From: Pueribacillus sp041725775
Lineage (GTDB): Bacteria; Bacillota; Bacilli; Bacillales; UBA6769
Length of the DNA: 64,000 bases
Direction: 5' to 3'
NCBI RefSeq assembly: GCF_041725775.1
Contig: NZ_JBEUEL010000004.1
Location: 1 to 64,000, forward strand
The notes under the pieces are model-generated. The model saw only the letters and a list, made by a program, of their open reading frames with translations. It made no database searches and was not told the DNA's origin. A program made the position numbers and the translations under genes. The stretch's first letter is position 1; the number at the start of each line of letters is the position of its first letter. Of this stretch, positions 18,538 to 28,100 are shown one piece after another.

Positions 18538-19221
18538 ATGAAAGTAAGTTTTCATGGTCATTCAGTCGTTATGATTGAGACGAATGGAAAGAAAATATTA
18601 ATTGACCCGTTTATTAATGGAAATACTCAAACAGATTTAGATGCTGACACGGTTGAGTGTGATGTTATTTTATTAACACACGGGCATAACGATCACGTCG
18701 GTGATACGGTTGAAATTGCGAAGCGCAACGATGCGCTCGTCGTAGCAACGGCAGATTTAGCGACATACTTAGGGTTCCAAGGACTTAACGTTCATGGAAT
18801 GAATATCGGCGGTGCGTACGAATTTGATTTTGGCAGAGTGAAATTAACGCAAGCATTTCATAGCTCACATTATACAGAAGAGGAAACTCAAACCATCGTC
18901 TATACGGGTATGCCGACAGGTATTTTGTTTACAGCTGAAGGAAAGACGATTTATCATGTAGGCGATACAGGTTTATTTTCAGATTTAAAATTAATTGGCG
19001 AAATGAACGATATTGATCTTGCGTTCATACCAATTGGTGATAACTTTACGATGGGGCCTGAAGATGCAGCAGTCGCAGCAAAATGGATCGGCGCAAAGAC
19101 GGTCGTTCCAATCCATTACAATACGTTCCCTGTCATTGAACAAGATCCAAATGTGTTTATTGAAAAGTTAGATGGCATTGAAGGGGTAGCACTTAAACCA
19201 GGTGAATCGATTACGTTATAA
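18538..19221 (+). CDS. ytkL: UPF0173 metal-dependent hydrolase YtkL
   Basis: A 227-residue metallo-beta-lactamase-fold protein. The metal motif HGHNDHVGD (about residues 48-56), a later HSSHYTE block, GDTGLF and a terminal PIHYNTFP histidine are all present, so it should bind two metal ions. The natural substrate of the family is unknown. The position between ald and ytoI matches the B. subtilis order apart from the inserted aldoxime dehydratase gene. Confidence 0.92.
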   Translation: MKVSFHGHSVVMIETNGKKILIDPFINGNTQTDLDADTVECDVILLTHGHNDHVGDTVEIAKRNDALVVATADLATYLGFQGLNVHGMNIGGAYEFDFGRVKLTQAFHSSHYTEEETQTIVYTGMPTGILFTAEGKTIYHVGDTGLFSDLKLIGEMNDIDLAFIPIGDNFTMGPEDAAVAAKWIGAKTVVPIHYNTFPVIEQDPNVFIEKLDGIEGVALKPGESITL

Positions 19222-19229
19222 TAGTAGAA

Positions 19230-19266
19230 AAGTGTAGCGTCTATGATGAGATGCTACACTTCTTTC
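19230..19266 (+). terminator. Terminator between convergent ytkL and aldoxime dehydratase genes
   Basis: AGTGTAGC (19231-19238) and GCTACACT (19253-19260) form a perfect stem ending close to the stop of the minus-strand gene, so it may serve both. Confidence 0.7.
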
Positions 19267-19267
19267 G

Positions 19268-20260
19268 CTATTTATACATGTATGACATTTCTTTTGTTTT
19301 AAAATAAGGTAATAAACCTGTATCGGAATGACAATTGATATATTCGAGTTCTACTTCGTCAGATTGTAAGACAGACACTTCGTGCCAAAGTGATAATTGT
19401 ACAGAGAGGTTATGTCTTCTTAACATTTCAGCAAATGTACCGAAAAGCGCAATATGTGTCGGGTGGTGATGTGTCCAATCTTCTAAATGTTTTAATGATA
19501 GAAAGAAAGAAACGACACACGTTTTTTCAACAGGGTTGCCGTTTTCATCAAGTTCTTGAACGAACTTCGGATTGATGCAGCCACTTTCTTCTTGGTTCGT
19601 ATTTAAATAATGATAAGATTTTTGTAGTGCTGGCTCAACGAGGCTTAAATACGTTTCCTTTTCTTCATCGTTGCATCGTGTCCAGTCTTGGGCTGTTCGA
19701 ATTAAACAGATGTTATTTGGCGGAATTACTTTTAAATGTTTGCCGAGCGTTTCTTTTTTCGTATGTTCAATTTTTTCAATTGAGTTGTCAAGGCGATTCA
19801 TGCTCGATGCTTGGATTCGTTTTCGCATGGAACCCCAATAGGCATGTTCCTTTGTTCCTTCTAAATTCAGAAAGTGTGTCACACCACTATTGTTATTTTG
19901 CATCGAATGAATGGTTTCAAAATGGGTGACTGGTATTTTTGTAACTTCGTGATAGAGACCAATATTTCCTTCTAACCCCTTACCATTCCACCATTCTTGC
20001 ACATCCGCCTGCAGAAGCCAGTTCTCAAATTCATCAACGTCACGCCAATACACCATGAAAAGCCGATTTTCATAGTCGGCAATATCCGTAAATTGTGCTT
20101 GATCAACATGAATAGGAGCATGCGGAAGCGTAAAACTTTCGGTTATTTTAGCAGCGAACTCTGCAGATTCTTCAATCGATTTCGCTTGTAACCCAATTTG
20201 TGCAAAAACAATTTTTTCTAAACCTTCGGGAATTGTCGTCGTATATGCTTTTACTGCCAT
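19268..20260 (-). CDS. Aldoxime dehydratase (OxdB-like heme enzyme)
   Basis: A 330-residue protein that closely recalls phenylacetaldoxime dehydratase OxdB of Bacillus sp. OxB-1 (351 residues). It shares VFAQIGLQAKS, the PPNNICLIRTAQDW block, SGCINPKFV and HPTHIALFGTF. Such enzymes use ferrous heme to dehydrate aldoximes to nitriles in the cytoplasm. His269 (THIALFG) sits where OxdB has its heme-ligand histidine, and His293 (LWHEVSVL) matches the conserved distal histidine. A nitrilase gene is usually close by, but none lies next to it here. It interrupts the ytkL-ytoI synteny on the opposite strand. Confidence 0.88.
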   Translation of the reverse strand: MAVKAYTTTIPEGLEKIVFAQIGLQAKSIEESAEFAAKITESFTLPHAPIHVDQAQFTDIADYENRLFMVYWRDVDEFENWLLQADVQEWWNGKGLEGNIGLYHEVTKIPVTHFETIHSMQNNNSGVTHFLNLEGTKEHAYWGSMRKRIQASSMNRLDNSIEKIEHTKKETLGKHLKVIPPNNICLIRTAQDWTRCNDEEKETYLSLVEPALQKSYHYLNTNQEESGCINPKFVQELDENGNPVEKTCVVSFFLSLKHLEDWTHHHPTHIALFGTFAEMLRRHNLSVQLSLWHEVSVLQSDEVELEYINCHSDTGLLPYFKTKEMSYMYK

Positions 20261-20356
20261 AATGTCATGTCCCCTTTATGATTTACTTAAAATTAGCATA
20301 ACACTTAATTTTCAGAATTGAGTGAATGAACATCAATTTTTTTTTTCATTCATATA

Positions 20357-20540
20357 ATAAAGCGAGACTTATAAAGTTTTTATCGTGCGTTTGAGTGCAG
20401 CGAATGACGGACGATTGACACTTGGAAAAGCGAGAATTAGACCCACAACAGGAAGTGAATCATGTAGACGGAGCCATATGTGGCGTTCTTAGTCTTCCTA
20501 CGTAACCAATTACAATGGTTAGCGAGACTATCCGTATGAA
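20357..20540 (+). repeat. Structured intergenic repeat, copy C
   Basis: It starts with ATAAAGCGAGACTTAT (20357-20372), identical to the start of copy D, then the stem ATCGTGCGT / ACGGACGAT. A CCCAC...GTG hairpin and a TGGCGTTCTTAGTC tail follow. The central ACAGGACTC core of copies A and D is missing, as if deleted. It ends with a second GCGAGACT (about 20522). It occupies the divergent gap between the aldoxime dehydratase and the 79-residue protein gene. Confidence 0.7.
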
Positions 20541-20579
20541 CGAGAAGTGAACAATCTATACAAGAGGGGGAAAGTTTCA

Positions 20580-20819
20580 ATGAAACAGAGATGGTTATTA
20601 TCCATTTTATCCGTTTTAGCCTTATTGTATTATGCTTTACCGCGGTTACCGTTTAATGCTTCAGGTATGCCGCAGTATTTTAGTTTACTTTGGCTCATGT
20701 TTGCGTTACTAGCAATTGGCGGAAATTTAGCTGCTTTTTTATACGCTGAATCGAAGCGGATATCTGTACTAGATTTAACGAAAGAGGAGCATGAACGCGA
20801 GCGAAGTTATGATGCATAG
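20580..20819 (+). CDS. Small two-helix membrane protein, unknown
   Basis: A 79-residue protein with two hydrophobic helices (about residues 5-20 and 35-58) and a charged C-terminal tail (KRISVLDLTKEEHERER). It is not recognised. The ATG at 20580 follows GAGGGGGAAAG; the longer frame from 20547 runs into the repeat. It lies 64 bases before ytoI and may be co-transcribed with it. Confidence 0.6.
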   Translation: MKQRWLLSILSVLALLYYALPRLPFNASGMPQYFSLLWLMFALLAIGGNLAAFLYAESKRISVLDLTKEEHERERSYDA

Positions 20820-20883
20820 ATTGCCCTTAGCTGTATTCATTTGTATAATGTAAACAATGATACAGATGAATGGGATGAAGAAT

Positions 20884-22203
20884 ATGAGCAAACCAATGAC
20901 GAAGCACGAACAAATTTTAGCATTTATTGAAAACCTTGAAGTCGGGGATAAAATTTCAGTGAGACAAATTGCAAAAGAATTAAACGTGAGTGAAGGGACA
21001 GCCTATCGTGCGATAAAGGAAGCGGAAAATCAAGGGTTTGTTAGCACGATTGAACGCGTTGGGACGATTCGAATTAAAAAGAAACAAAAAGAAAATATTG
21101 AACGGCTGACGTTTGCTGAAGTCGTTAATATTGTTGACGGGCAAGTTCTCGGTGGACGGGCTGGGCTTCATAAAACGTTAAATAAGTTTGTCATCGGTGC
21201 AATGAAGCTTGATGCGATGATGCGGTATGTTGATCCGGGCAGCCTTCTCATTGTCGGGAATCGCGATCAAGTGCATAAAATAGCCCTTGAGGCAGGCGCA
21301 GCCGTATTGATTACGGGAGGTTTTGATGCGAATGACGACGTGAAACAGCTAGCAGATGAACTTGAGCTTCCCGTTATTTCGACTTCATATGATTCATTTA
21401 CTGTCGGTACGATGATTAACCGTGCAATTTATGACCAACTGATAAAAAAAGAGATTGTACAAGTTAGTGATATTTTAACGCCAATTGAAAGCACTCGCTT
21501 TTTATATATTGGTGATACAGTTGATCGCTGGCATCAACATCATGAAGATACGAAACATAGCCGTTATCCTGTCGTCGATAGTAATATGAGAGTTGTCGGG
21601 ATCGTTACGACGAAAGATGTCATAAATGCTGGTGACGAAAGACAGATTGAAAGAATTATGACGAAAAATCCGTTAACGATTAACGAGCGGACGTCCGTTG
21701 CAACAGCAGCGCATATGATGATTTGGGAAGGAATTGAAATGGTTCCTGTCATCAACCAGTCACATCGGCTTGTTGGAATTATTAGCCGACAAGACGTGTT
21801 AAAAGCAACACAGACGATGCAGCAACAACCGCAAATGGGAGAAACGTTTACGGATTTAATTACGGGACAAATGCAAGATGTCGAAGACAATGGTGAAGTG
21901 CATTATGAGTGTGAAGTAACACCGCAAATGACGAACCACCTCGGAACACTTTCGTACGGTGTCATTACAACGCTTATAACTGAAGCAGGGAGTCGGATTT
22001 TAAAGAAACAGAAACGTGGGGACCTCGTCGTCGAAAATATTACGATTTATTTTATTAAACCAATACAAATAGAAAGCACGATCGAAATTCGACCGCGCAT
22101 TTTGGAAGCAAGCCGTAAATTTGGTAGAGTGGATGTAGAGGTGTTTAATGAAGGAACACTCGTTGGGAAAGCGCTCATGGTTGCACAATTAATCGATCGT
22201 TAG
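20884..22203 (+). CDS. ytoI: DRTGG/CBS/hot-dog domain protein YtoI
   Basis: A 439-residue multi-domain protein, the same length as B. subtilis YtoI. In order: a winged helix-turn-helix (about residues 5-60), a DRTGG domain (about 70-180), a pair of CBS domains (about 195-310) and a thioesterase-like hot-dog domain (about 335-435). CBS pairs usually sense adenine nucleotides, so a nucleotide-responsive regulator is likely, but no target is known. Its nearness to nrnA and dnaE is conserved. The start at 20884 is chosen because it gives the family length. Confidence 0.9.
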   Translation: MSKPMTKHEQILAFIENLEVGDKISVRQIAKELNVSEGTAYRAIKEAENQGFVSTIERVGTIRIKKKQKENIERLTFAEVVNIVDGQVLGGRAGLHKTLNKFVIGAMKLDAMMRYVDPGSLLIVGNRDQVHKIALEAGAAVLITGGFDANDDVKQLADELELPVISTSYDSFTVGTMINRAIYDQLIKKEIVQVSDILTPIESTRFLYIGDTVDRWHQHHEDTKHSRYPVVDSNMRVVGIVTTKDVINAGDERQIERIMTKNPLTINERTSVATAAHMMIWEGIEMVPVINQSHRLVGIISRQDVLKATQTMQQQPQMGETFTDLITGQMQDVEDNGEVHYECEVTPQMTNHLGTLSYGVITTLITEAGSRILKKQKRGDLVVENITIYFIKPIQIESTIEIRPRILEASRKFGRVDVEVFNEGTLVGKALMVAQLIDR

Positions 22204-22211
22204 ACCAAAGA

Positions 22212-22517
22212 TTAGTTTTGATTTTGCTCAGCTTCTTTAATGGCTAGAGGCAAGTAATGACGGTATGCTCTATACCCTAATATGACATTGGCTAGCCCGA
22301 GCAATATAAAAATGGCGCTTATAATAAGCGCAATGGCTGAATCGAAGCGGATAAAGATTTGATTTAAACCAAAGAACACGAGAAAACTACCGAGCGCTAT
22401 ATTCGCTTTCGTATTGATCCAACTTTTTTCAATGACGGCTTTCGTGCGAAATGATTTTGCTTTATAAAAAAAGTAAAACATGATTGAAGCAATAAGGAGA
22501 ATAACGAATACTGGCAT
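22212..22517 (-). CDS. ytpI: YtpI-family membrane protein
   Basis: A 101-residue protein with three hydrophobic helices (about residues 2-17, 38-55 and 62-82). Length, the FRTKAVIEKSWINTKA segment and position beside ytoI match B. subtilis YtpI. Function is unknown. It is convergent with ytoI (eight bases apart) and divergent from nrnA across repeat copy D. Confidence 0.85.
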   Translation of the reverse strand: MPVFVILLIASIMFYFFYKAKSFRTKAVIEKSWINTKANIALGSFLVFFGLNQIFIRFDSAIALIISAIFILLGLANVILGYRAYRHYLPLAIKEAEQNQN

Positions 22518-22606
22518 GAAAATACCTCCACAATGATTTTGATGTTCGCATTACTTTCATTTTAGATCAATTTGAGCTGATATGCTATGTTTGCCATACA
22601 ATTGCC

Positions 22607-22945
22607 ATAAAGCGAGACTTATCAGGTTTTTATCGTCCGTTTGAGTGTACGAATTACGGAGGATTAACACGTGTAAAAGTGGGACTTAGGCCCACAAAGA
22701 AGTGGAGCATGCAGATGTGTCTACAGGACTCAAACAATGCTCCGTCGAGTATGCTGTACTAATAGTAAACCGATAAAGGAAACTAGCCAATTGGAAAGTC
22801 TTTTAAGGCGCAGACAGAGGCTTAGTTGCGCTTATCTAGGGACTTAAAGTTTGCAACTATGTTGAGCTTCTTCTAGTTGCAAATGTAGAACAATATATCC
22901 TCGAATCATTATTTGGGTGTCTCGAACGTAGCGTTCTTATCGTGC
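22607..22945 (+). repeat. Structured intergenic repeat, copy D (largest)
   Basis: The fullest copy, in the 550-base gap between ytpI and nrnA. It has the left module shared with C, the GGCCCAC..AGTGG hairpin, and the ACAGGACTC core shared with A. It also carries 114 extra bases (22774-22887) absent from A, containing a perfect 9-base inverted repeat: TTTGCAACT (22850-22858) and AGTTGCAAA (22875-22883). The TATCCTCGAATCATTAT / TCTCGAACGTAGCGTTCTTA tail follows. No coding frame is supported in 22518-23070. Confidence 0.78.
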
Positions 22946-23070
22946 TTATTTTTAATCGTAAGAAATTGATAGCAAGACTGATGAGAATTGTAACTAAAGT
23001 CTATTGTCTAAGAATGAACAGATTAGTGCGACGTGATAATCAGAGCGTGGAAAAAAGGAGAACTTAGTAG

Positions 23071-24009
23071 ATGAAATTACAAATTTTAAATGCAATTAAA
23101 CAATATGAAACGATCATTATTCATCGCCATATTCGCCCTGATCCTGATGCGCTCGGGTCTCAAGGGGCATTGGCTGAACTGATTAAAGAGAGTTTTCCTG
23201 AAAAAAAAGTGTACTGCGTTGGCGAAGAAGATGAGGCGCTCACGTTTTTGAATCGGATGGACGATGTTCGTGATGCGGAATATGAAGGTGCTCTTGTTAT
23301 TGTTTGTGACACGGCTAACGAGCCGAGAATAAGTGATCACCGTTATAAAATGGGTGACATGCTAATTAAAATTGATCATCACCCAAATGATGATCAATAT
23401 GGAGATATCATGTGGGTGGATACGTCTGCAAGTGCGGTCAGTGAAATGATTTATGAGTTTTACCATTTCGGAAAAGAACACGGGTTGAAGTTAAACGATA
23501 AAGCGGCTTCATTAATTTACGCGGGAATAATCGGTGATACAGGGAGGTTTTTATTTTCAAATACGACAGAGAAAACGTTCCGTTACGCTAGTGAGATCGT
23601 ATCTAGCGGTTTAGATTTTACTGCCATCTATGATGAACTTTATAAACGACGCATTGAACTCATCCATTTAAATGGCTATGTGCTGCAAAATTTCACTTTC
23701 GAAGATCACGTCGGAGTGATGAAAATTCCGATGGAAGTGTTGAAGAAATTTAATGTGTCACCGAGTGAGGCGTCATTGCTTGTCAATGCTTTTTCTGATG
23801 CTGAAGGATTAAAAGCATGGGTGTTTTTTATTGAAGAAAATGACCAAATTCGCGTTCGTTTCCGATCAAAAGGACCGATCGTAAATACAATAGCAAACCA
23901 GTTTAATGGGGGCGGGCACCCGTTGGCGGCAGGAGCGACGATCTATTCTTGGGATGACGTAGATGAGATCGTTCAGCAGCTGAAAGAAGCTTGCCGAATA
24001 GAATCATGA
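23071..24009 (+). CDS. nrnA: Bifunctional oligoribonuclease / pAp phosphatase NrnA
   Basis: A 312-residue DHH-DHHA1 phosphoesterase that degrades 2-5 nt RNAs (nano-RNA) and hydrolyses pAp from sulfur metabolism. The metal motifs are HIRPDPDALGS (about residues 19-29), VCDTAN (about 77-82), IDHHPND (about 101-107) and the DHHA1 signature GGGHPLAAGA near the C-terminus. Length and position match B. subtilis NrnA (YtqI). The start follows AAAAAAGGAG. Confidence 0.96.
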   Translation: MKLQILNAIKQYETIIIHRHIRPDPDALGSQGALAELIKESFPEKKVYCVGEEDEALTFLNRMDDVRDAEYEGALVIVCDTANEPRISDHRYKMGDMLIKIDHHPNDDQYGDIMWVDTSASAVSEMIYEFYHFGKEHGLKLNDKAASLIYAGIIGDTGRFLFSNTTEKTFRYASEIVSSGLDFTAIYDELYKRRIELIHLNGYVLQNFTFEDHVGVMKIPMEVLKKFNVSPSEASLLVNAFSDAEGLKAWVFFIEENDQIRVRFRSKGPIVNTIANQFNGGGHPLAAGATIYSWDDVDEIVQQLKEACRIES

Positions 24010-24510
24010 AGAAAGTTGAATGTCTACGAAAAATTCAACCGTCGTGTATAAGTAGAGCTGTCGAACCTTAAACGAATATTGTTTCTTTTCAAATGTGAAT
24101 TGCTTATTTTCTAACGTTGAAATGAGCAATTCTTTATTTTTAGAAACCGTATCAACATGTTTATTTAATAACAGTTGATTTAAATAGTGCTGTGCCATTT
24201 TTTCTAGTTCAAATATTTCCATTTCGTTTAACTTCAATTTTTCATGATTAAGAAATTCAAGTTTGATCTCTTTAATTAATAATTGTTTTTCACTTTGTTC
24301 ATTAATCTCTTCGATATCTTTCTGGAACAGTTCAATTTTTTCATTTAACTCTTTAATTTCTGCTCGTTGCTCAGTAATGGTATCTATTTGTCGTTCATGC
24401 ATTATGCCGAAAAATAATAAAAATAAAAACCAACCGATGATCGTACCAAATGCTAGTCCTGCAAAAAAATGTTGCAATGTTTTAATGCGATAAAAAAAGG
24501 GTATTCTCAT
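24004..24510 (-). CDS. ytrI: Sporulation membrane protein YtrI
   Basis: A 168-residue protein with one transmembrane helix near the N-terminus (about residues 13-33), a coiled-coil segment (about 35-85) and a small extracytoplasmic domain. The ytrH stop overlaps its ATG (TAATG), so the two genes are coupled, as in the sigma-E-controlled ytrHI operon of B. subtilis. The start at 24510 is chosen for that overlap and for the family length. Exact function in spore formation is not known. Confidence 0.9.
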   Translation of the reverse strand: MRIPFFYRIKTLQHFFAGLAFGTIIGWFLFLLFFGIMHERQIDTITEQRAEIKELNEKIELFQKDIEEINEQSEKQLLIKEIKLEFLNHEKLKLNEMEIFELEKMAQHYLNQLLLNKHVDTVSKNKELLISTLENKQFTFEKKQYSFKVRQLYLYTTVEFFVDIQLSS

Positions 24511-24839
24511 TAGTTTAAATGCTCCTGTGTAAACCATTCGATAAACTGTGATCCTGTATATGCACCACTCATGGCTGACATGACGAGTAGGATTTGTTTT
24601 ACGACTTCGGTTGGCGTTCCATAAAATAAGCCTCGTTCTAAGCTTGAAATCATATCAAATGTACCGCCAATTGCCGCAACAAGTGCCCAAATTTTTAAAT
24701 TGTTAGCCAATTGATTCATTGTTTTTAATGGAGGCTCGTTAGAGAGAAAAGCACCGATACTTCCGATAACGGAACCGCCAACGACAACGCCGACTGCAAC
24801 GAAAAATGCTATAATGAGCGTAATAATAAACCTTTCCAT
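24510..24839 (-). CDS. ytrH: Sporulation membrane protein YtrH
   Basis: A 109-residue membrane protein with two to three hydrophobic segments (about residues 4-29, 46-60 and 78-95), glycine-rich at the first. Length, sequence and pairing with ytrI match the conserved sporulation protein YtrH. ATG 24839 follows AAAGGGGAAAAG; the longer frame upstream runs through repeat copy E. I could not find a confident sigma-E promoter. Confidence 0.9.
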   Translation of the reverse strand: MERFIITLIIAFFVAVGVVVGGSVIGSIGAFLSNEPPLKTMNQLANNLKIWALVAAIGGTFDMISSLERGLFYGTPTEVVKQILLVMSAMSGAYTGSQFIEWFTQEHLN

Positions 24840-24950
24840 TTCACTTTTCCCCTTTCTTTGATTGATGGGAATGTGTAGAGCACTCTTTCTGTTCATTTTC
24901 GCTGTAGAACGAAACGGCGACGCACAGGATGTAGTAATACAAATCTTTAC

Positions 24951-25048
24951 GGTCCAAACAAAGCACCGTCGAGAATGCTGTACTACGATTAAATTTAAAC
25001 AATAAATCCCCAACATAATATTAGGTGTTTCGAACGTAGCGTTCTAAG
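24951..25048 (+). repeat. Structured intergenic repeat, copy E (upstream of dnaE)
   Basis: CAAACAAAGCACCGTCGAG, ATGCTGTACTA and GTTTCGAACGTAGCGTTCTAAG align with the core and tail of copies A and D, with a shorter, diverged middle. The left module is missing. It lies between divergent ytrH and dnaE. Confidence 0.7.
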
Positions 25049-25173
25049 TTTAAGTTGTATAGCTACTGCGCGCAATTTACTACTATTCAAACTAATACTA
25101 TAAATATGGACAACCAGTTCATTATATGATTGATTTTGAACGAACGAATACATTGCTGTAGGAAGGGATAACA

Positions 25174-28100
25174 ATGACATTTACTCATTTGCGTGTACAT
25201 ACGGAATATAGCCTTTTAGAAGGCGCGTGCCGAATCGATTCACTCGTCCAACAGGCGAAGAAACTCGGCTTTTATGCGATTGCTATGACAGATAAAAATG
25301 TTATGTACGGAACGATCCCTTTTTATAAAGCGTGTCTGCAAGCAAAGATAAAACCGATACTCGGGTTGGAAGCTAACGTCATGACGAGTTCCGCGGAACA
25401 AGGGACAAGTTACCCGCTCGTTTTAATAGCAAAGAACGAGATTGGCTATCGCCACCTATTAAAAATTAGCAGCGATATACAAAGTCAAAAACAACGTAAA
25501 AGTGAAGCGATTCATATCGATACGCTTGCGTCTTATTCAGAAGGTTTATTTTGTTTATCTGCTGGTATCGATGGTGAGATAGGTCAATGTTTGCTACATG
25601 GAGAATATGAACAAGCCTATCAACTCGCAAACGAATTTAAACAGATCTTTCAAGTAGAGCATTTTTTTCTTGAGCTTGTTGACCATGGGTTACAAGCAGA
25701 AAAACAAGTCAATACATTGCTAGCTAAATTAGGTAATAAACTGGGCATTCCACTCGTGGCGACGAATAATGTACATTATGTTCACAAAAAAGAAGCGATT
25801 GCCTATGATGCCTTGCTTGCGATAAAGAACGGAACGATATTGAAGCGACAACAGAATGAGCAATTTTATTTAAAATCAACAGAGGAAATGGTAGCTGCGT
25901 TCGATCCATCATTCCATAAAGCGCTAAAGATGAGTACAAAAATTGCTCAAAGCTGTAATGTGAACTTAACGTTAGGTAAACCGATCTTGCCTAAATATCC
26001 GTTGCCGCCAGATGTTACATCAAAAGAAGCGTTATTGAAGCTTTGCGTGAGAGGGTTGAAAGAGCGGATTGAAAACATTACACCAGAAGTGAAGCAACGA
26101 CTTCAATATGAACTTTCGGTCATTCATGAAATGAATTTTAACGATTATTTTTTAATCGTCTGGGATTTTATGAAGTACGCTCGAGAACAGGGAATTTTAA
26201 CAGGTCCAGGACGTGGCTCAGCAGCAGGTTCACTCGTTGCCTATGCGCTTTATATTACACATGTTAATCCGTTAGAACACGGGTTATTGTTTGAACGATT
26301 TTTAAATCCTGAGCGGGTGTCAATGCCTGATATTGATATTGATTTTCCTGATACGAAACGAGACGAGGTGATTAACTATGTTGCCCGTAAATATGGAAAG
26401 GAGCACGTTGCCCAAATTATTACGTTCGGTACGCTTGCAGCAAGGGCGTCCGTACGCGATGCAGGAAAAGTACTTGATTTTGAAAAAAAAGACATTGAGC
26501 AAGTAGCTAAATTAATTCCGGCAAAGCCGGGGATGACACTAAAAAAAGCGATGAAAGCTTCATCGGAATTAAACGAACTCGTACGTCGATCCGATCCCGC
26601 TCGCAAACTCGTTGAACTTGCTCATATGATTGAAGGTTTTCCCCGACATTCATCAACACATGCGGCAGGTGTTGTGATAAGTGATAAACCGTTGACCGAT
26701 GTGATCCCGTTAAAAAATGTACAAGATGATGTACCGCTTACCCAGTTTCCAATGGAAGATTTAGAAGAAGTCGGTTTGTTAAAAATGGACTTTCTCGGTC
26801 TTCGCAATTTATCGCTCATTGAAGATATTTTGAAGGATCTTGAAAAATCGACTGGACAAAAAATAAATCTTGACGACATTCCATTTGATGACAAATCTAC
26901 ATTTCAGTTGTTAAGCAAAGGGGACACGACGGGAATTTTTCAATTGGAGTCAGAAGGTATGCGACGAGTGCTAATTCAGTTAAGACCAAATGAATTTGAA
27001 GACATCGTTGCGGTCAATGCGTTATATCGACCAGGACCGATGGAAAACATCTCGACTTTTATTGCACGGAAACATGGTAAAAAACAAATTACGTATCCAC
27101 ATCCCGCTCTTGAACCGATCTTAAAAAGAACATACGGTGTTATCGTTTATCAAGAGCAAATTATGCAAATCGCATCACTTCTTGCAGGCTTCTCGCTTGG
27201 TGAAGCCGATTTATTGCGAAGGGCCATTTCGAAGAAAAACCGAACAATACTCGAAGAAGAGCGTCGTCATTTTGTTTCAGGCTGTATGAAAAATGGGTAC
27301 GAAAAACGAATCGCTGACTCAATTTACGACTTACTTGTTCGTTTTGCTGACTACGGCTTTAATCGTAGTCATGCGGTTGCATACAGTATGATTGCGTACT
27401 ACCTTGCGTATTTGAAAGCGAATGAGCCTGTAGCTTTTTTTACCGCTTTATTATCGAGCGTCGTCGGGAATGATGAAAAACTTGCTCGCTATATCGGTGA
27501 AGCGCGGCAGAAGGAACTAGTCATTCACGCTCCATCGATCAATAATAGTGATGTTTATTTCACGATGAATGGAGATGTTATCCAGTTTGGTTTACTTGCG
27601 ATTAAAAACGTTGGGTTTCAAGCTGTTCAGCACATCATTCAACAACGTCCATATGAATCCATTTTTGATTTATGCAGACGTGTTTCATTGAAAATTGTAA
27701 ATCGAAGAACATTAGAAGCGCTTATTTTGTCAGGTGCATGTGATGAATTTGGAGTGGAGCGCGGACGTTTGCTTGCGACATTGGACGATGCGATAGAGCA
27801 CGGTGAAACGTATCAAAGGTCGAAAGATCAAATAGGGTTTTTTAGTGAAAATGATCATGAACCTACGTATGTCGACGTTCCACCATTAACAGAATTAGAA
27901 AAAATGGGGCATGAAAAAGAAGTATTCGGATTTTATTTTAGTGGACATCCGTTGCTTCGTTACGAATCGCTACTTAAGCATATTCCTTACACACGACTGA
28001 GTGAGTGCAAAGGCAGAAAGAAAAATCGTCGCATCATGACCGCAGTTTTGCTTGAGAATGTTCGTATCATTCGGACAAAGCGAGGCGAACAGATGGCATT

